Assembly: GCA_965219495.1 (NCBI GenBank)
Contig: OZ244777.1
Coordinates: 3,968,001 to 4,032,000, forward strand
Reading direction: 5' to 3'
Length of the DNA stretch: 64,000 nt
DNA from: CAZPXZ01 sp965219495
GTDB taxonomy: Bacteria; Pseudomonadota; Alphaproteobacteria; Rhodobacterales; CAZPXZ01
Made by a program: the position numbers and the translations under genes. The notes under the pieces are model-generated. The model ran no database searches. It was not told the origin of the DNA and saw only the letters and a list, made by a program, of their open reading frames with translations. Below are positions 43,965 through 52,086 of the stretch, piece by piece; the first letter of the stretch is position 1, and the number at the start of each line of letters is the position of its first letter.

Positions 43965-44963
43965 ATGCGCGCAGCTCTGCTCACTGATATCGGAAAGCCG
44001 CTTACGATCGGCGATGTGTCACCGCCGGAGCCGGGCCCGAGGGAAGTACTGGTGCGCACCCGCGCCTGCGGCATCTGCCGGACCGACCTGCATATTGCCG
44101 ACGGGTTCGCATACCGGCCGCCTCTGCCACATATATTGGGGCACGAGCCGGCTGGCGTCGTCGAGGGAGTTGGCGCGGAGGTGAAGACCTTCAAGCCGGG
44201 CGAAGCCGTCGCACCCTATCTGTTCCTTTATTGCGGCACCTGCCGGGCCTGCCAGGCGCATGAGGAGGCACGATGCAGCAATCCCGCCGGCATTCTCGGC
44301 GTCAGCATCGCGGGCGCCTTCGCGGATTACTTCGTGATTCGCGAGGACAATCTCGTTCCCGTGCCGCATGTCGTGCCGCTCGATGTCGCAGGGCTGATGG
44401 GCTGCGCGGCGATTACCGCTGTGCGCGCCATGGCTCGCGGTGACCTCGCAATCGGCCAGCGGGCGGCTGTTATCGGTATCGGCGGCATCGGGGTGCTCCT
44501 GGTGCAGGGCCTTGTCGCGGCGGGTGTCGAGGTGGCGGCGTTCAGCCGCTCGGAAGCCGCTCGAGCGCATGGCCTGGAAAACGGAGCTAAGGCCGCGTTC
44601 GGGCTCGAAGGCGGAGAGCTCGACGCGACATCCGTCTTCGACCGAGTCTTCGATGTCGTAGGCACGGCCGAGACGATGGCTCTGGCGGGACGGCTGACGC
44701 GTCGCGGCGGCCGCATCATCGTCATAGGCGAGGAGCCGAACTTTCCCGCCATTGACACAGTTACGATCGCCCAGCGGGAGCTCGAAATCCACGGTTCGCG
44801 CAATGGCGCCCGCGCCCAGGCGGATGAGGCGATGCGGCTGATGGCGGCCGGTATCCTGAGGCCGCAGATTGCCGCGCGGGTTCCGCTCGCAGAAATCAAT
44901 GATGCGTTTGATGCCCTTCGACGCGGAGCGATTCATGGGCGCATCGTTGTCGATCTAGCCTGA
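43965..44963 (+). CDS. Zinc-dependent alcohol dehydrogenase (MDR family)
   Basis: The start at 43965 (MRAALLTDIGKPLTIGDV) fits the family; an ATG at 43944 is an upstream alternative. The 332-residue product has the catalytic zinc residues in ACGICRTDLH and LGHEPAGVVEGVG, the structural zinc set CGTCRACQAHEEARC, and a Rossmann segment AAVIGIGGIGVLLVQGLVAA. It would oxidise an alcohol or polyol with NAD(P)+. It precedes a BKACE gene by about 60 bases, so the two are probably one transcript. Confidence 0.87.
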   Translation: MRAALLTDIGKPLTIGDVSPPEPGPREVLVRTRACGICRTDLHIADGFAYRPPLPHILGHEPAGVVEGVGAEVKTFKPGEAVAPYLFLYCGTCRACQAHEEARCSNPAGILGVSIAGAFADYFVIREDNLVPVPHVVPLDVAGLMGCAAITAVRAMARGDLAIGQRAAVIGIGGIGVLLVQGLVAAGVEVAAFSRSEAARAHGLENGAKAAFGLEGGELDATSVFDRVFDVVGTAETMALAGRLTRRGGRIIVIGEEPNFPAIDTVTIAQRELEIHGSRNGARAQADEAMRLMAAGILRPQIAARVPLAEINDAFDALRRGAIHGRIVVDLA

Positions 44964-45021
44964 GCGGCTTCGACGGAGACGATGAGGCCGGGTTCAATCA
45001 GGAAACCGAAATGGAGGCGAA

Positions 45022-45915
45022 ATGGAAAAGCTGATCGTTACCGTCACCTGCGACTCGACGATGTCGTATCCGTCCAATCCGAACAATCCGACGCCGCGCG
45101 GAATCGACGCCGTCGCCGAGGAGTATGTCCGCTCAGTCGATGCGGGAGCATCCATCTGCCATCTGCACGGTCCCTACACGGTCGATCAGGAGATTCAGCC
45201 GGATGGTACGAAGCTCTCCGACCTCGATATCCCTGGCTGGAGTCGTCTTCGTGACGGCATCCTCGCCAGATGCGATGCGGTCATCCAGTACGGCATCGCC
45301 AATGGCCGATTTTCGCAGCGCAAGGTCCTCATGGAGGAACAGCGGCCGGACATGATTTCGACCTGCTTCAACGCCCATGACGAATGTTTCGACTATGAGC
45401 CTGGAAAGGAGCCTGTCGAGCTCTACGGATTGCACGATCGCGACGAGCTCGCCGAATATTGTCGATTGACGGCGGCGCTTGACGTCAAGATCGAGGTCGA
45501 GGCGTTCCACTACGGCGGAGTCTGGAACGCCATGCGGATGATGGAGAAGGGCCTGCTCAAGGGACCCGTCTGGGTGACCTTCTTCCTGGGTTGGAAGGGC
45601 GGCTGCTGGACCCCGCCGACACCGAAGGCGATGGTCTACATGGCGGACCATTGCCCCGAAGGTTTCATCTGGAACACCAGTGTCATGGACCCGGTCGAGC
45701 AATGGAAGGTACTGGCCACGGCTATCTGCCTCGGCGGTCATGTCCGGGTCGGTATGGAGGACAATCCCTTCATCGAACCGGGCGAGTACGCTCGCTCCAA
45801 CGTCGAGCTGGTAGAAAAGATCGCCCGCATCGCCCGCGACATCGGTCGGGAAATCGCCAGTCCCGATGAGGCGCGGGCGGTCATGAAGGTCAAGCGACGC
45901 GAGCTGCCGGTGTAA
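45022..45915 (+). CDS. BKACE-family beta-keto acid cleavage enzyme
   Basis: Start with GGAGGCG upstream. The 297-residue product belongs to the 3-keto-5-aminohexanoate cleavage (DUF849) family. It shows an N-terminal LIVTVTCDSTMSYPSNPN, the zinc-binding SVDAGASICHLHGP, VEAFHYGGVWNAMRM with a second His region, and the end LGGHVRVGMEDNPFIEPGEY. BKACE enzymes condense a beta-keto acid with acetyl-CoA and split it to a CoA thioester plus acetoacetate. Many members have other beta-keto substrates. Its association with sugar-acid enzymes makes the natural substrate an open question. Confidence 0.87.
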   Translation: MEKLIVTVTCDSTMSYPSNPNNPTPRGIDAVAEEYVRSVDAGASICHLHGPYTVDQEIQPDGTKLSDLDIPGWSRLRDGILARCDAVIQYGIANGRFSQRKVLMEEQRPDMISTCFNAHDECFDYEPGKEPVELYGLHDRDELAEYCRLTAALDVKIEVEAFHYGGVWNAMRMMEKGLLKGPVWVTFFLGWKGGCWTPPTPKAMVYMADHCPEGFIWNTSVMDPVEQWKVLATAICLGGHVRVGMEDNPFIEPGEYARSNVELVEKIARIARDIGREIASPDEARAVMKVKRRELPV

Positions 45916-46187
45916 AGCAGGCTGGCGGCGCCGGGCGGGGCGGCGAATCGCTGCACTACTGGCGGTTCGTTCCGCAAATCGAGGCCATTAATCTCGTGTC
46001 GCGTTCAGTCTCGGCGGCGGGTCGCGCGTTTGCCAGTGCCGCCGCAACGAGTTGTGGACGATCGGGAGGTGGGGATGTCCCGGCCGCCGTTGAAAAGCTG
46101 AGGCAGGTGTCGCTCTCCTGGAGCCGATACGCTCGACCTTGCAAGAGATGATAGAGGACGATGCGACGGCGATGTGCGGGGCCCGCT

Positions 46188-46889
46188 TCAGAGCTCGTAG
46201 TCCGTGGTGTGATGGCGATCCATTCGCCGCTTCAGCTCGGGGACGGAGAATGTCTCCGAGGTGCGCGTATACTCGATAATCGACTGCTCCGAGGCCGTGA
46301 ACTGCTCGGCCACACGCAGAAGCTCGCCAAGATCGATTTCGCCAGGGATGATGACAACGCCATGTTCGTCGGCGTGCAGAAGCTCACCCGGATTCACCAC
46401 CAGACCGCCGACCTTGACGAGCCCGCCGATCTCGACGAAGCGGATATTGGCGTGGCCGACGATCGAGCCCTGCGCGAACAGGCCGAAGCCCACCGCCTCC
46501 ACCTCTCTTATGTCGCGGGCGGTGCCATTGGTGATCACCGCGACGCAGCCGAGCCGCCGGAAGATCGACGCCGATACGTCACCCCAGGCGCAGCCGTGAC
46601 CGGACGGCTGGTCGAGATCCTGGCAGACCATGATCGACGGCTTCCTCTGGCCGTCGACATAGGTCCAGACATCCTCCCAAGGTACGCACTGGTTGCCGGG
46701 CACGTGGGGTAACTCGGTCATGATCCGGCCCGTCACGGCATAGCCCACGAACGCGCCGAGCGATGGCAAGAGACACCTTATGCTGGCATCCGTATAGCCG
46801 TCCTGACGGGGCCGGAGGCCAAAGCGCTCAATCGCGTCGTAGACGATCGGCGTTCTCAGTCTGCGAAAACTTGTCAAGATAGTGTCCAC
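46188..46889 (-). CDS. RraA-like protein (HMG/oxaloacetate aldolase-type fold)
   Basis: GTG start at 46889 with GGAGG six bases upstream; 233 residues. Motifs are LRTPIVYDAIERFG, GYAVTGRIMTELP, SASIFRRLGCVAVITNGTAR then DIREVEAVGF (the R-D pair of the active site) and GLVVNPGELLHADEHGVVII. Proteins of this fold are either RNase E regulators or aldolases cleaving 4-hydroxy-2-oxo acids. The operon context (aldolase, dehydrogenases, sugar importer) favours the enzyme role. Confidence 0.82.
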   Translation of the reverse strand: MDTILTSFRRLRTPIVYDAIERFGLRPRQDGYTDASIRCLLPSLGAFVGYAVTGRIMTELPHVPGNQCVPWEDVWTYVDGQRKPSIMVCQDLDQPSGHGCAWGDVSASIFRRLGCVAVITNGTARDIREVEAVGFGLFAQGSIVGHANIRFVEIGGLVKVGGLVVNPGELLHADEHGVVIIPGEIDLGELLRVAEQFTASEQSIIEYTRTSETFSVPELKRRMDRHHTTDYEL

Positions 46890-46898
46890 GAATCCCTC

Positions 46899-47635
46899 CT
46901 ATATGTAGATTTCTGCGCGAGAGCCTGCGATTCGGCGCGCGAAGGCCGTCCGCAAGAGCCCGGTGTCAGCCGACAGTACCAAATTGTCGAAGCCCAGATC
47001 GAGCTTCGCCTGGGCGCGCTCACCCGAAACGGCGTGCATAACGACCGGCAAACCGGCCGCGCGGCCGACGGCCACGATGGCGCGTAATGTATCGGCAAAG
47101 GCCGGGACCGACCAGTCGGTCCCGAGGCCGAGATCGACCGAACCGACATGCAGGCCGGCGAGGCCCGGTACTGCGGTGATCGTCCTCTCCGCGTCGAATC
47201 CGCGCCGATGCTTGATGATGGCGTGTACCTCTGGCGGATCTCGGCGACATTGGTGGCTTCGCGGCGCAGGCCGAAGCGCTGACCGCCATAGCCGCGCCGC
47301 CTCTCCGGCCGATATTGGGCCCGCGCGAGGGCCGCAGCCGCGATCTCCGGCGAGGACAACATCGCGACGACAACGCCAGACGCGCTGTGATCGAGCACCC
47401 GCGGAATCTGCGCGAGCTCCTCCTCGCTGAGGCGAACCAGCACCGGCACATCGAGCGCGTGCGGCAGCTGGATGGCGCAGAAGGCCCTGCCGAGATCCCA
47501 GGCGCCGTGCTGGAAATCCGGGCCGATCCAATCGAAGCCAGCGCGACCGGCGGCCTCGACGACCAGCGGTTCCGGGATCGTGAGCCAACCGTCCAGCCCG
47601 ACACGATGTGACCTTGCCAGGTCCGTTGTAGTCAT
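46899..47635 (-). pseudogene. HpcH/HpaI-family aldolase, single frameshift
   Basis: The ATG at 47635 begins MTTTDLARSHRVGLDGWLT and continues GFDWIGPDFQHGAWDL, ALDVPVLVRLSEEELAQIPR and SASGVVVAMLSSPEIAAAAL to REATNVAEIRQ. Then the next frame continues EVHAIIKHRRGFDAERTITA, VPGLAGLHVGSVDLGLGTDW and GFDNLVLSADTGLLRTAF. Both halves are well conserved class II pyruvate-aldolase sequence (HpcH, macrophomate-synthase type). The shift lies near 47217. Either the gene was recently broken or the assembly has an indel; the rest of the operon is intact. Confidence 0.8.
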
Positions 47636-47730
47636 TCCACTGCCACCATTCTTGGGAGGAAGATGAAAGCCTTTCGCAAGCCGCCGCCGCCCTGATCCGT
47701 TGTCGCTGTCACCTGTAGCAACCAACTTGG

Positions 47731-48798
47731 TCAGCTCCGGCGGGGTTCCGGCATCTTGAGGCCCTGCGCCGCCGCGGCGAGCGCCGCCCAGGTCGGGCGG
47801 TCGACAAGGGCGAAGTCAGCCCCGGCGTTGGCCAGCTGGCGTAGTTCCCGCTCGCCCGGCAGCATTACCGGGTGTTGCGGGTCGATCGGTGGGGAGGAGC
47901 GAACATAGGCGCCCATACGCGCCGCCCTCCGGGCAAAGGCGCCGTCAGCACCGATCGCGATCATGGCGAGGTTTGACCCCTCACGTGCCGGGTCTTCGGT
48001 CTCGTCTCCGGTCAGGAGCGCGGCAAGCACTTCGACCATCAGGGCGAGCGCCGTGCCTCGATACCCAAAGTCACCGCCAAGCGGCTGCAAGGCGCCGCGC
48101 GGCTCGCGATAGAGCACAGCGGGGTCGGTGGTCGGGCGGCCGGCGGCATCACGAAGCGCCCCTTCCGGCGTTCCGGCTCCCCGGTTTCTGAGGCTGCGGA
48201 CGACGCCCTCCGGCACGACGCTGGTCGAGAAATCTCCGGTCAACGGCGGTCCTTCGGCAACCGGACAGGCGAAGGCAATCGGGTTGGGCGCCAGACGCCC
48301 CTCCAGGCCGCCGAAGGGCGCGACCCAGTGCCCGGACCGCGGACCGCTACATACCACTAGGCCAACGCATCCCCCCAAAGCGATCGCCTCGGCATAGGCC
48401 CCGATGCGCCCGGTATGGCCCATGTGGCGGCCCACGACGCAGGCGATGCCGAATTCCGTCGCCAGTCGCACCGCCTCGTCGACCATCCGGACTCCGACCA
48501 CCTGGCCGAAACCCTTGCAGCCATCCACCGCGGTGCACGCGGGCTCCGTGGTCGTGACGACCGGTGCCGCGGCCGGCGCGATGCCGCCGGCGGCGATTTC
48601 GTCAAGATATTGCGGTAGCCGGATGATGCCATGCGAGGCAAGGCCCATGGCATCGGCCTCGAGAAGATGGTCGACGACCACGGAGGCGTTGGCGGGCGTG
48701 GCGCCAGCCGCCTCCAGCAATCGCCGCCCGAGCGCCGCTAGCTCCGACCTAGACACCAGGACCGGCTCGGTTGCTTCGGCGGAGGAGTTCATCGTCAT
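47731..48798 (-). CDS. Ldh-family oxidoreductase (malate/L-lactate/ureidoglycolate dehydrogenase type)
   Basis: A 355-residue NAD(P)-dependent enzyme of the type II malate/L-lactate dehydrogenase family. Motifs are ADAMGLASHGIIRLPQYLDE (S-H-G loop near residue 55), GRHMGHTGRIGAYAEAIA, LAPNPIAFACPV, DFSTSVVPEG and GYRGTALALMVEVLAALLTG. Members reduce or oxidise 2-hydroxy acids, 2,3-diketo-gulonate or ureidoglycolate. It lies in the minus-strand run from the ABC importer to the aldolase genes and probably oxidises a sugar acid. Confidence 0.84.
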   Translation of the reverse strand: MTMNSSAEATEPVLVSRSELAALGRRLLEAAGATPANASVVVDHLLEADAMGLASHGIIRLPQYLDEIAAGGIAPAAAPVVTTTEPACTAVDGCKGFGQVVGVRMVDEAVRLATEFGIACVVGRHMGHTGRIGAYAEAIALGGCVGLVVCSGPRSGHWVAPFGGLEGRLAPNPIAFACPVAEGPPLTGDFSTSVVPEGVVRSLRNRGAGTPEGALRDAAGRPTTDPAVLYREPRGALQPLGGDFGYRGTALALMVEVLAALLTGDETEDPAREGSNLAMIAIGADGAFARRAARMGAYVRSSPPIDPQHPVMLPGERELRQLANAGADFALVDRPTWAALAAAAQGLKMPEPRRS

Positions 48799-48879
48799 GA
48801 TTTGCGTTCCTCTTTGAGGTGGAATGGTCTCGGCTGCGGGGACCGCGCTCTGCCGTGTGTTGTCCCGCCTGGAGATCGC

Positions 48880-49719
48880 CTAGCCCTTGGTCGCCCCTGC
48901 GGTCAGCCCCCTGACGATGTGCTTCTGAATGATCAGGGTCATCAGCGCGACAGGAGCCAGGATGATGGTCGCAGCGGCCGCCAGCCCACCCCAGTTCACC
49001 ATGCCATACGACATGAATTGGAACACGGCAACAGGCAGCGGTGCCGTATCCCGACCGGAAAGAATTAGCGAGAAAAGAAAATTGTTCCATGAATAGATGA
49101 AAGCAAGAATGGTGGCGGCGACTAGACCGGGCACGGTGAGGGGCAGGGATATTCGGATGAATACGCCGAAATACGAGCAACCGTCGATGCGCGCGGCATC
49201 CTCAAGCTCGCTCGGGACGTCCTCGAAGAAACTGACCATCAGCCAGACCACGATAGGTAGCGATACGATCAGATGTGTCAGGATCAGGGGCGTATATGTA
49301 TCGAGTAGTCCAGCCTGTCGGACAATGATGTACCATGGCACTAGGCAAGCGACGCCAGGCACCAGACGGGCCGCCAATATCACTATGCCGACTGCGCGCC
49401 ATTTGCGGCGGGCAATAGCGTAGGCGGCGGGACAGCCGAGAAGCAGGGCCAGCGCCGTCGACCCAATGCCGATGACCACGCTGTTGAGCAAAAAGCTGAA
49501 TAGCGGGTTTTCGATAAAGACGTCCCGGTAGTTCGTGAAGGTCGGTGTAAACACCCAGCTTGGCGGGTAGCGCAGATTTTCGGCCTGGCTCTTCAGCGAG
49601 GTCATGATCGTCCACACGAACGGGAACATGATGACAAGGATCGCGATCCACGGGAGGAGTTTTACCACCACCGTTGCGATCGCGCCACGCCAAGGCTGAT
49701 GACCCGCTGCTCCGGTCAT
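48880..49719 (-). CDS. Sugar ABC transporter permease, MalG/UgpE type
   Basis: A 279-residue inner-membrane protein with six helices. The coupling loop LEDAARIDGCSYFGVFIRIS is near residue 185; YSWNNFLFSLILSGRD and LTLIIQKHIVRGLTAGATKG (end) are typical of carbohydrate permease 2. Its ATG overlaps the stop of the permease gene before it. No ATPase gene is present in the operon. Confidence 0.88.
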   Translation of the reverse strand: MTGAAGHQPWRGAIATVVVKLLPWIAILVIMFPFVWTIMTSLKSQAENLRYPPSWVFTPTFTNYRDVFIENPLFSFLLNSVVIGIGSTALALLLGCPAAYAIARRKWRAVGIVILAARLVPGVACLVPWYIIVRQAGLLDTYTPLILTHLIVSLPIVVWLMVSFFEDVPSELEDAARIDGCSYFGVFIRISLPLTVPGLVAATILAFIYSWNNFLFSLILSGRDTAPLPVAVFQFMSYGMVNWGGLAAAATIILAPVALMTLIIQKHIVRGLTAGATKG

Positions 49720-50528
49720 CGTTCACGCAACTTGAGAAGCATCACCGAGATCGACAGCATGATCAGAACAAATACGACAATGATGGTCGATGAATACGCC
49801 ATGTTGAAATAGTGAAAACCCTGAACGAACGCGTACATATTGATCGTCTCCGACGAGCGTCCCGGTCCGCCTTGGGTCATTACGTAGATAAGATCGAAGG
49901 TCTTAAACGAGTCGATCGCCCGAAATAGAATGGCAGTCACCAGCACCGGACGCAGCCACGGCAGTGTAATGTAGACAAATTCCTGAAACGGTGAGGCGCC
50001 GTCGATGCGGGCGGCTTCATAGGGTTCGTCGGGAATGACCGCCAGGCCTGCCAGGCAGAACAAGGTGATCAGCGGGCTCCACTGCCAGGTGTCAACGAGA
50101 ACAAGTGCGAACAGGACCGTGTTTGGACTCGACGTCCAGGCAGATGGCGGCAGACTGAAGGTGGTCAATATTTGGTTGAGGACACCGAGAGTCGGCTCCA
50201 TCATCATGGCCCAGACGAGGCCGATGGCGGCCGGCGTGGCCATCATCGGCAGGAGAATGAGCGTCCGAGCCACGCCGCGTCCGAAGAATCGGCGGTGCAG
50301 CACCAGCGCCAAGCCGAGTCCGATTGGAACCTGCAGCAGCAAACCGAGCCCGACATACACAGATGTTCGCCAGATCGTCCACCAAAAATCGGGACTCGTA
50401 GCCAACGCGACGTAATTGTCGATTCCGATTAAACGGGGCGGGTGGCGAGAGGTGACGACCCATTCGTTGAGGCTGAGCCAGATCGTGTAGACAAAGGGAA
50501 ATGCGATGATCACCACCATCGCGACCAC
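49716..50528 (-). CDS. Sugar ABC transporter permease, MalF/UgpA type (N-terminus uncertain)
   Basis: From the GTG at 50528 the product has 270 residues, starting MVAMVVIIAFPFVYTIWLSL. The same frame is open upstream to a TGA at about 50613 and encodes DWADRYFFQLFVAPAVVAM, which completes the first membrane helix, but it contains no ATG, GTG or TTG. So the true start may be a CTG near 50609, or the N-terminus was altered. The coupling loop is EAARIDGASPFQEFVYITLP and the MalF-type VMTQGGPGRSSETINMYAFV is present. It pairs with the MalG-type gene downstream. Confidence 0.83.
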   Translation of the reverse strand: MVAMVVIIAFPFVYTIWLSLNEWVVTSRHPPRLIGIDNYVALATSPDFWWTIWRTSVYVGLGLLLQVPIGLGLALVLHRRFFGRGVARTLILLPMMATPAAIGLVWAMMMEPTLGVLNQILTTFSLPPSAWTSSPNTVLFALVLVDTWQWSPLITLFCLAGLAVIPDEPYEAARIDGASPFQEFVYITLPWLRPVLVTAILFRAIDSFKTFDLIYVMTQGGPGRSSETINMYAFVQGFHYFNMAYSSTIIVVFVLIMLSISVMLLKLRER

Positions 50529-50644
50529 CGCCGGAGCGACAAAGAGTTGAAAGAAATAACGGTCGGCCCAGTCAGGCCCGGGCCGACCGCCTACTCGTTT
50601 CGGAGCCAGCTTTCAGATCGAATGCTTGTGCAGAAAAGGCTCCG

Positions 50645-51994
50645 TTATGCCTTTTCAAGTACCGCCTTGAACTTGTCGTTTGCGGCGTCCGCTGCGGGTT
50701 TGACCGATCCGCCTTCGATCGCGGTGACGATGACATCGCCGATGATGTCACGCACCTCGTTTACCGGTATGACCGGCGGCGCGAAGAGCGGTGTACCGAC
50801 CTGGATGGTGTGCGCCACCGCCCGGCGCCAGTCTTCCGGCGATTTCGACGCCGCCTGGAACCCAGCATTGTTCCAGATCGAGGAGCGTGGACTTCCTTGC
50901 CCAGCCATGGCGAGGTTGAGCAGTGTCTCTTTGCTCGTCCCCCATTGCATTAACAGCCAACTGGCGTCCTTATTTCTGCTCTTCGAGTGCATGGCGATTC
51001 CCCAGCCGTTGACAATCGGATGGTCGCCGCCAGGACCCACGGGCATGGGATGGTAGCCGATCTGTCCCACCACATCTGACCGCGCTGGGTCCTCATAGAT
51101 GCCCGCGAATACTGTACCTTCGACGGTCATCGCCGCACGACCGGACACAAGCATCGAATTGGTTTCGGTGAAGTGGTGATTGGTCGAACCTGGAGGACCA
51201 GATTCCCGCAGAATTCGTCCGTAATATTCGAAGGCCGCAATTGCTTCCGGTGTGTTGATCGACGGCTGACCGTTGCTGTCGAGCCATTCGGCGCCAAAAT
51301 TGTGGAAGAAGCACGAGAAAATGCCGACAGCTTGACCACGACGGCCGCGCAGGGACACACCAAAGATGTTGTTGTCACGATCGGTAAGCGTCTTGGCGGC
51401 GGCCTCCATTTCCTCCAGATTGGTAGGAGCAGCAATGCCCGCCTTCTCGAACATCGTCTTGTTGGTCATGAGTATGAGTCCGCCGAGCTCGATCGGCAGA
51501 GCGACGAGAACGCCGTCGACCGTCTGTGAGCCCCATGCGCCGGCGCCGATGTCGTCGCGATCGTAACCAGGTATCATCTGATCGGCTTTGGCGAAATACG
51601 GTTCGATGGGTTCATACCACCCGGCCCGAAGGAACTGCACGCCTTCATTGCCGATCAGCGTCATGAACAGGTCGATATCGGAATTGCCGGCCGCCATCTC
51701 CACGACGATGCGTTGACGATACTGCTCCTCCGGCAATTGCTGAACGTCAATTTCAATTCCGGTCTTTGCCTGGAATTCCGAAAATTGCTTGATCAGCAAG
51801 TCGCCTGGCTCAATCCGGTTGGCCATCATGCGAAGCTTGGTTCCGGAATATCGGTTCCAGTCAAACTCGGCCGAAAAGGCTGACGGAATATTGAGATTGA
51901 GCGCCGACACCGTTCCAACTGCTGTCGCAGACTGTAGTATCCGCCTACGCGTGTAGTTCGTAGATGCATGCGCGCTAGTTGTCTTGCTGCCCAT
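50645..51994 (-). CDS. ABC transporter substrate-binding protein, sugar type, probable Tat signal
   Basis: A 449-residue family 1 solute-binding protein. The N-terminus has a twin-arginine motif (TRRRILQSATAVGTVSALNL) rather than a plain Sec signal, so it may be exported folded. Mature features include LRMMANRIEPGDLLIKQFSE, GIEIDVQQLPEEQYRQRIVV, EMAAGNSDIDLFMTL, and RAAMTVEGTVFAGIYEDPAR. It would feed the two permeases downstream. Its promoter region is cut short by an ISAs1-type element only 92 bases upstream. Confidence 0.87.
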   Translation of the reverse strand: MGSKTTSAHASTNYTRRRILQSATAVGTVSALNLNIPSAFSAEFDWNRYSGTKLRMMANRIEPGDLLIKQFSEFQAKTGIEIDVQQLPEEQYRQRIVVEMAAGNSDIDLFMTLIGNEGVQFLRAGWYEPIEPYFAKADQMIPGYDRDDIGAGAWGSQTVDGVLVALPIELGGLILMTNKTMFEKAGIAAPTNLEEMEAAAKTLTDRDNNIFGVSLRGRRGQAVGIFSCFFHNFGAEWLDSNGQPSINTPEAIAAFEYYGRILRESGPPGSTNHHFTETNSMLVSGRAAMTVEGTVFAGIYEDPARSDVVGQIGYHPMPVGPGGDHPIVNGWGIAMHSKSRNKDASWLLMQWGTSKETLLNLAMAGQGSPRSSIWNNAGFQAASKSPEDWRRAVAHTIQVGTPLFAPPVIPVNEVRDIIGDVIVTAIEGGSVKPAADAANDKFKAVLEKA

Positions 51995-52076
51995 AGTTCC
52001 CTCCTACGGTTTAAAAACCAACAAACAAAATTAGAGACGATTAAACCATACCTTCGATGCCTGTCAAAGTCAATAT

Positions 52077-52086
52077 GGTTTGTGCA
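52077..52086. repeat. 10-bp target duplication, left copy
   Basis: GGTTTGTGCA here is repeated exactly at 54315-54324, directly outside the two ends of the ISAs1-type element. Confidence 0.88.
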
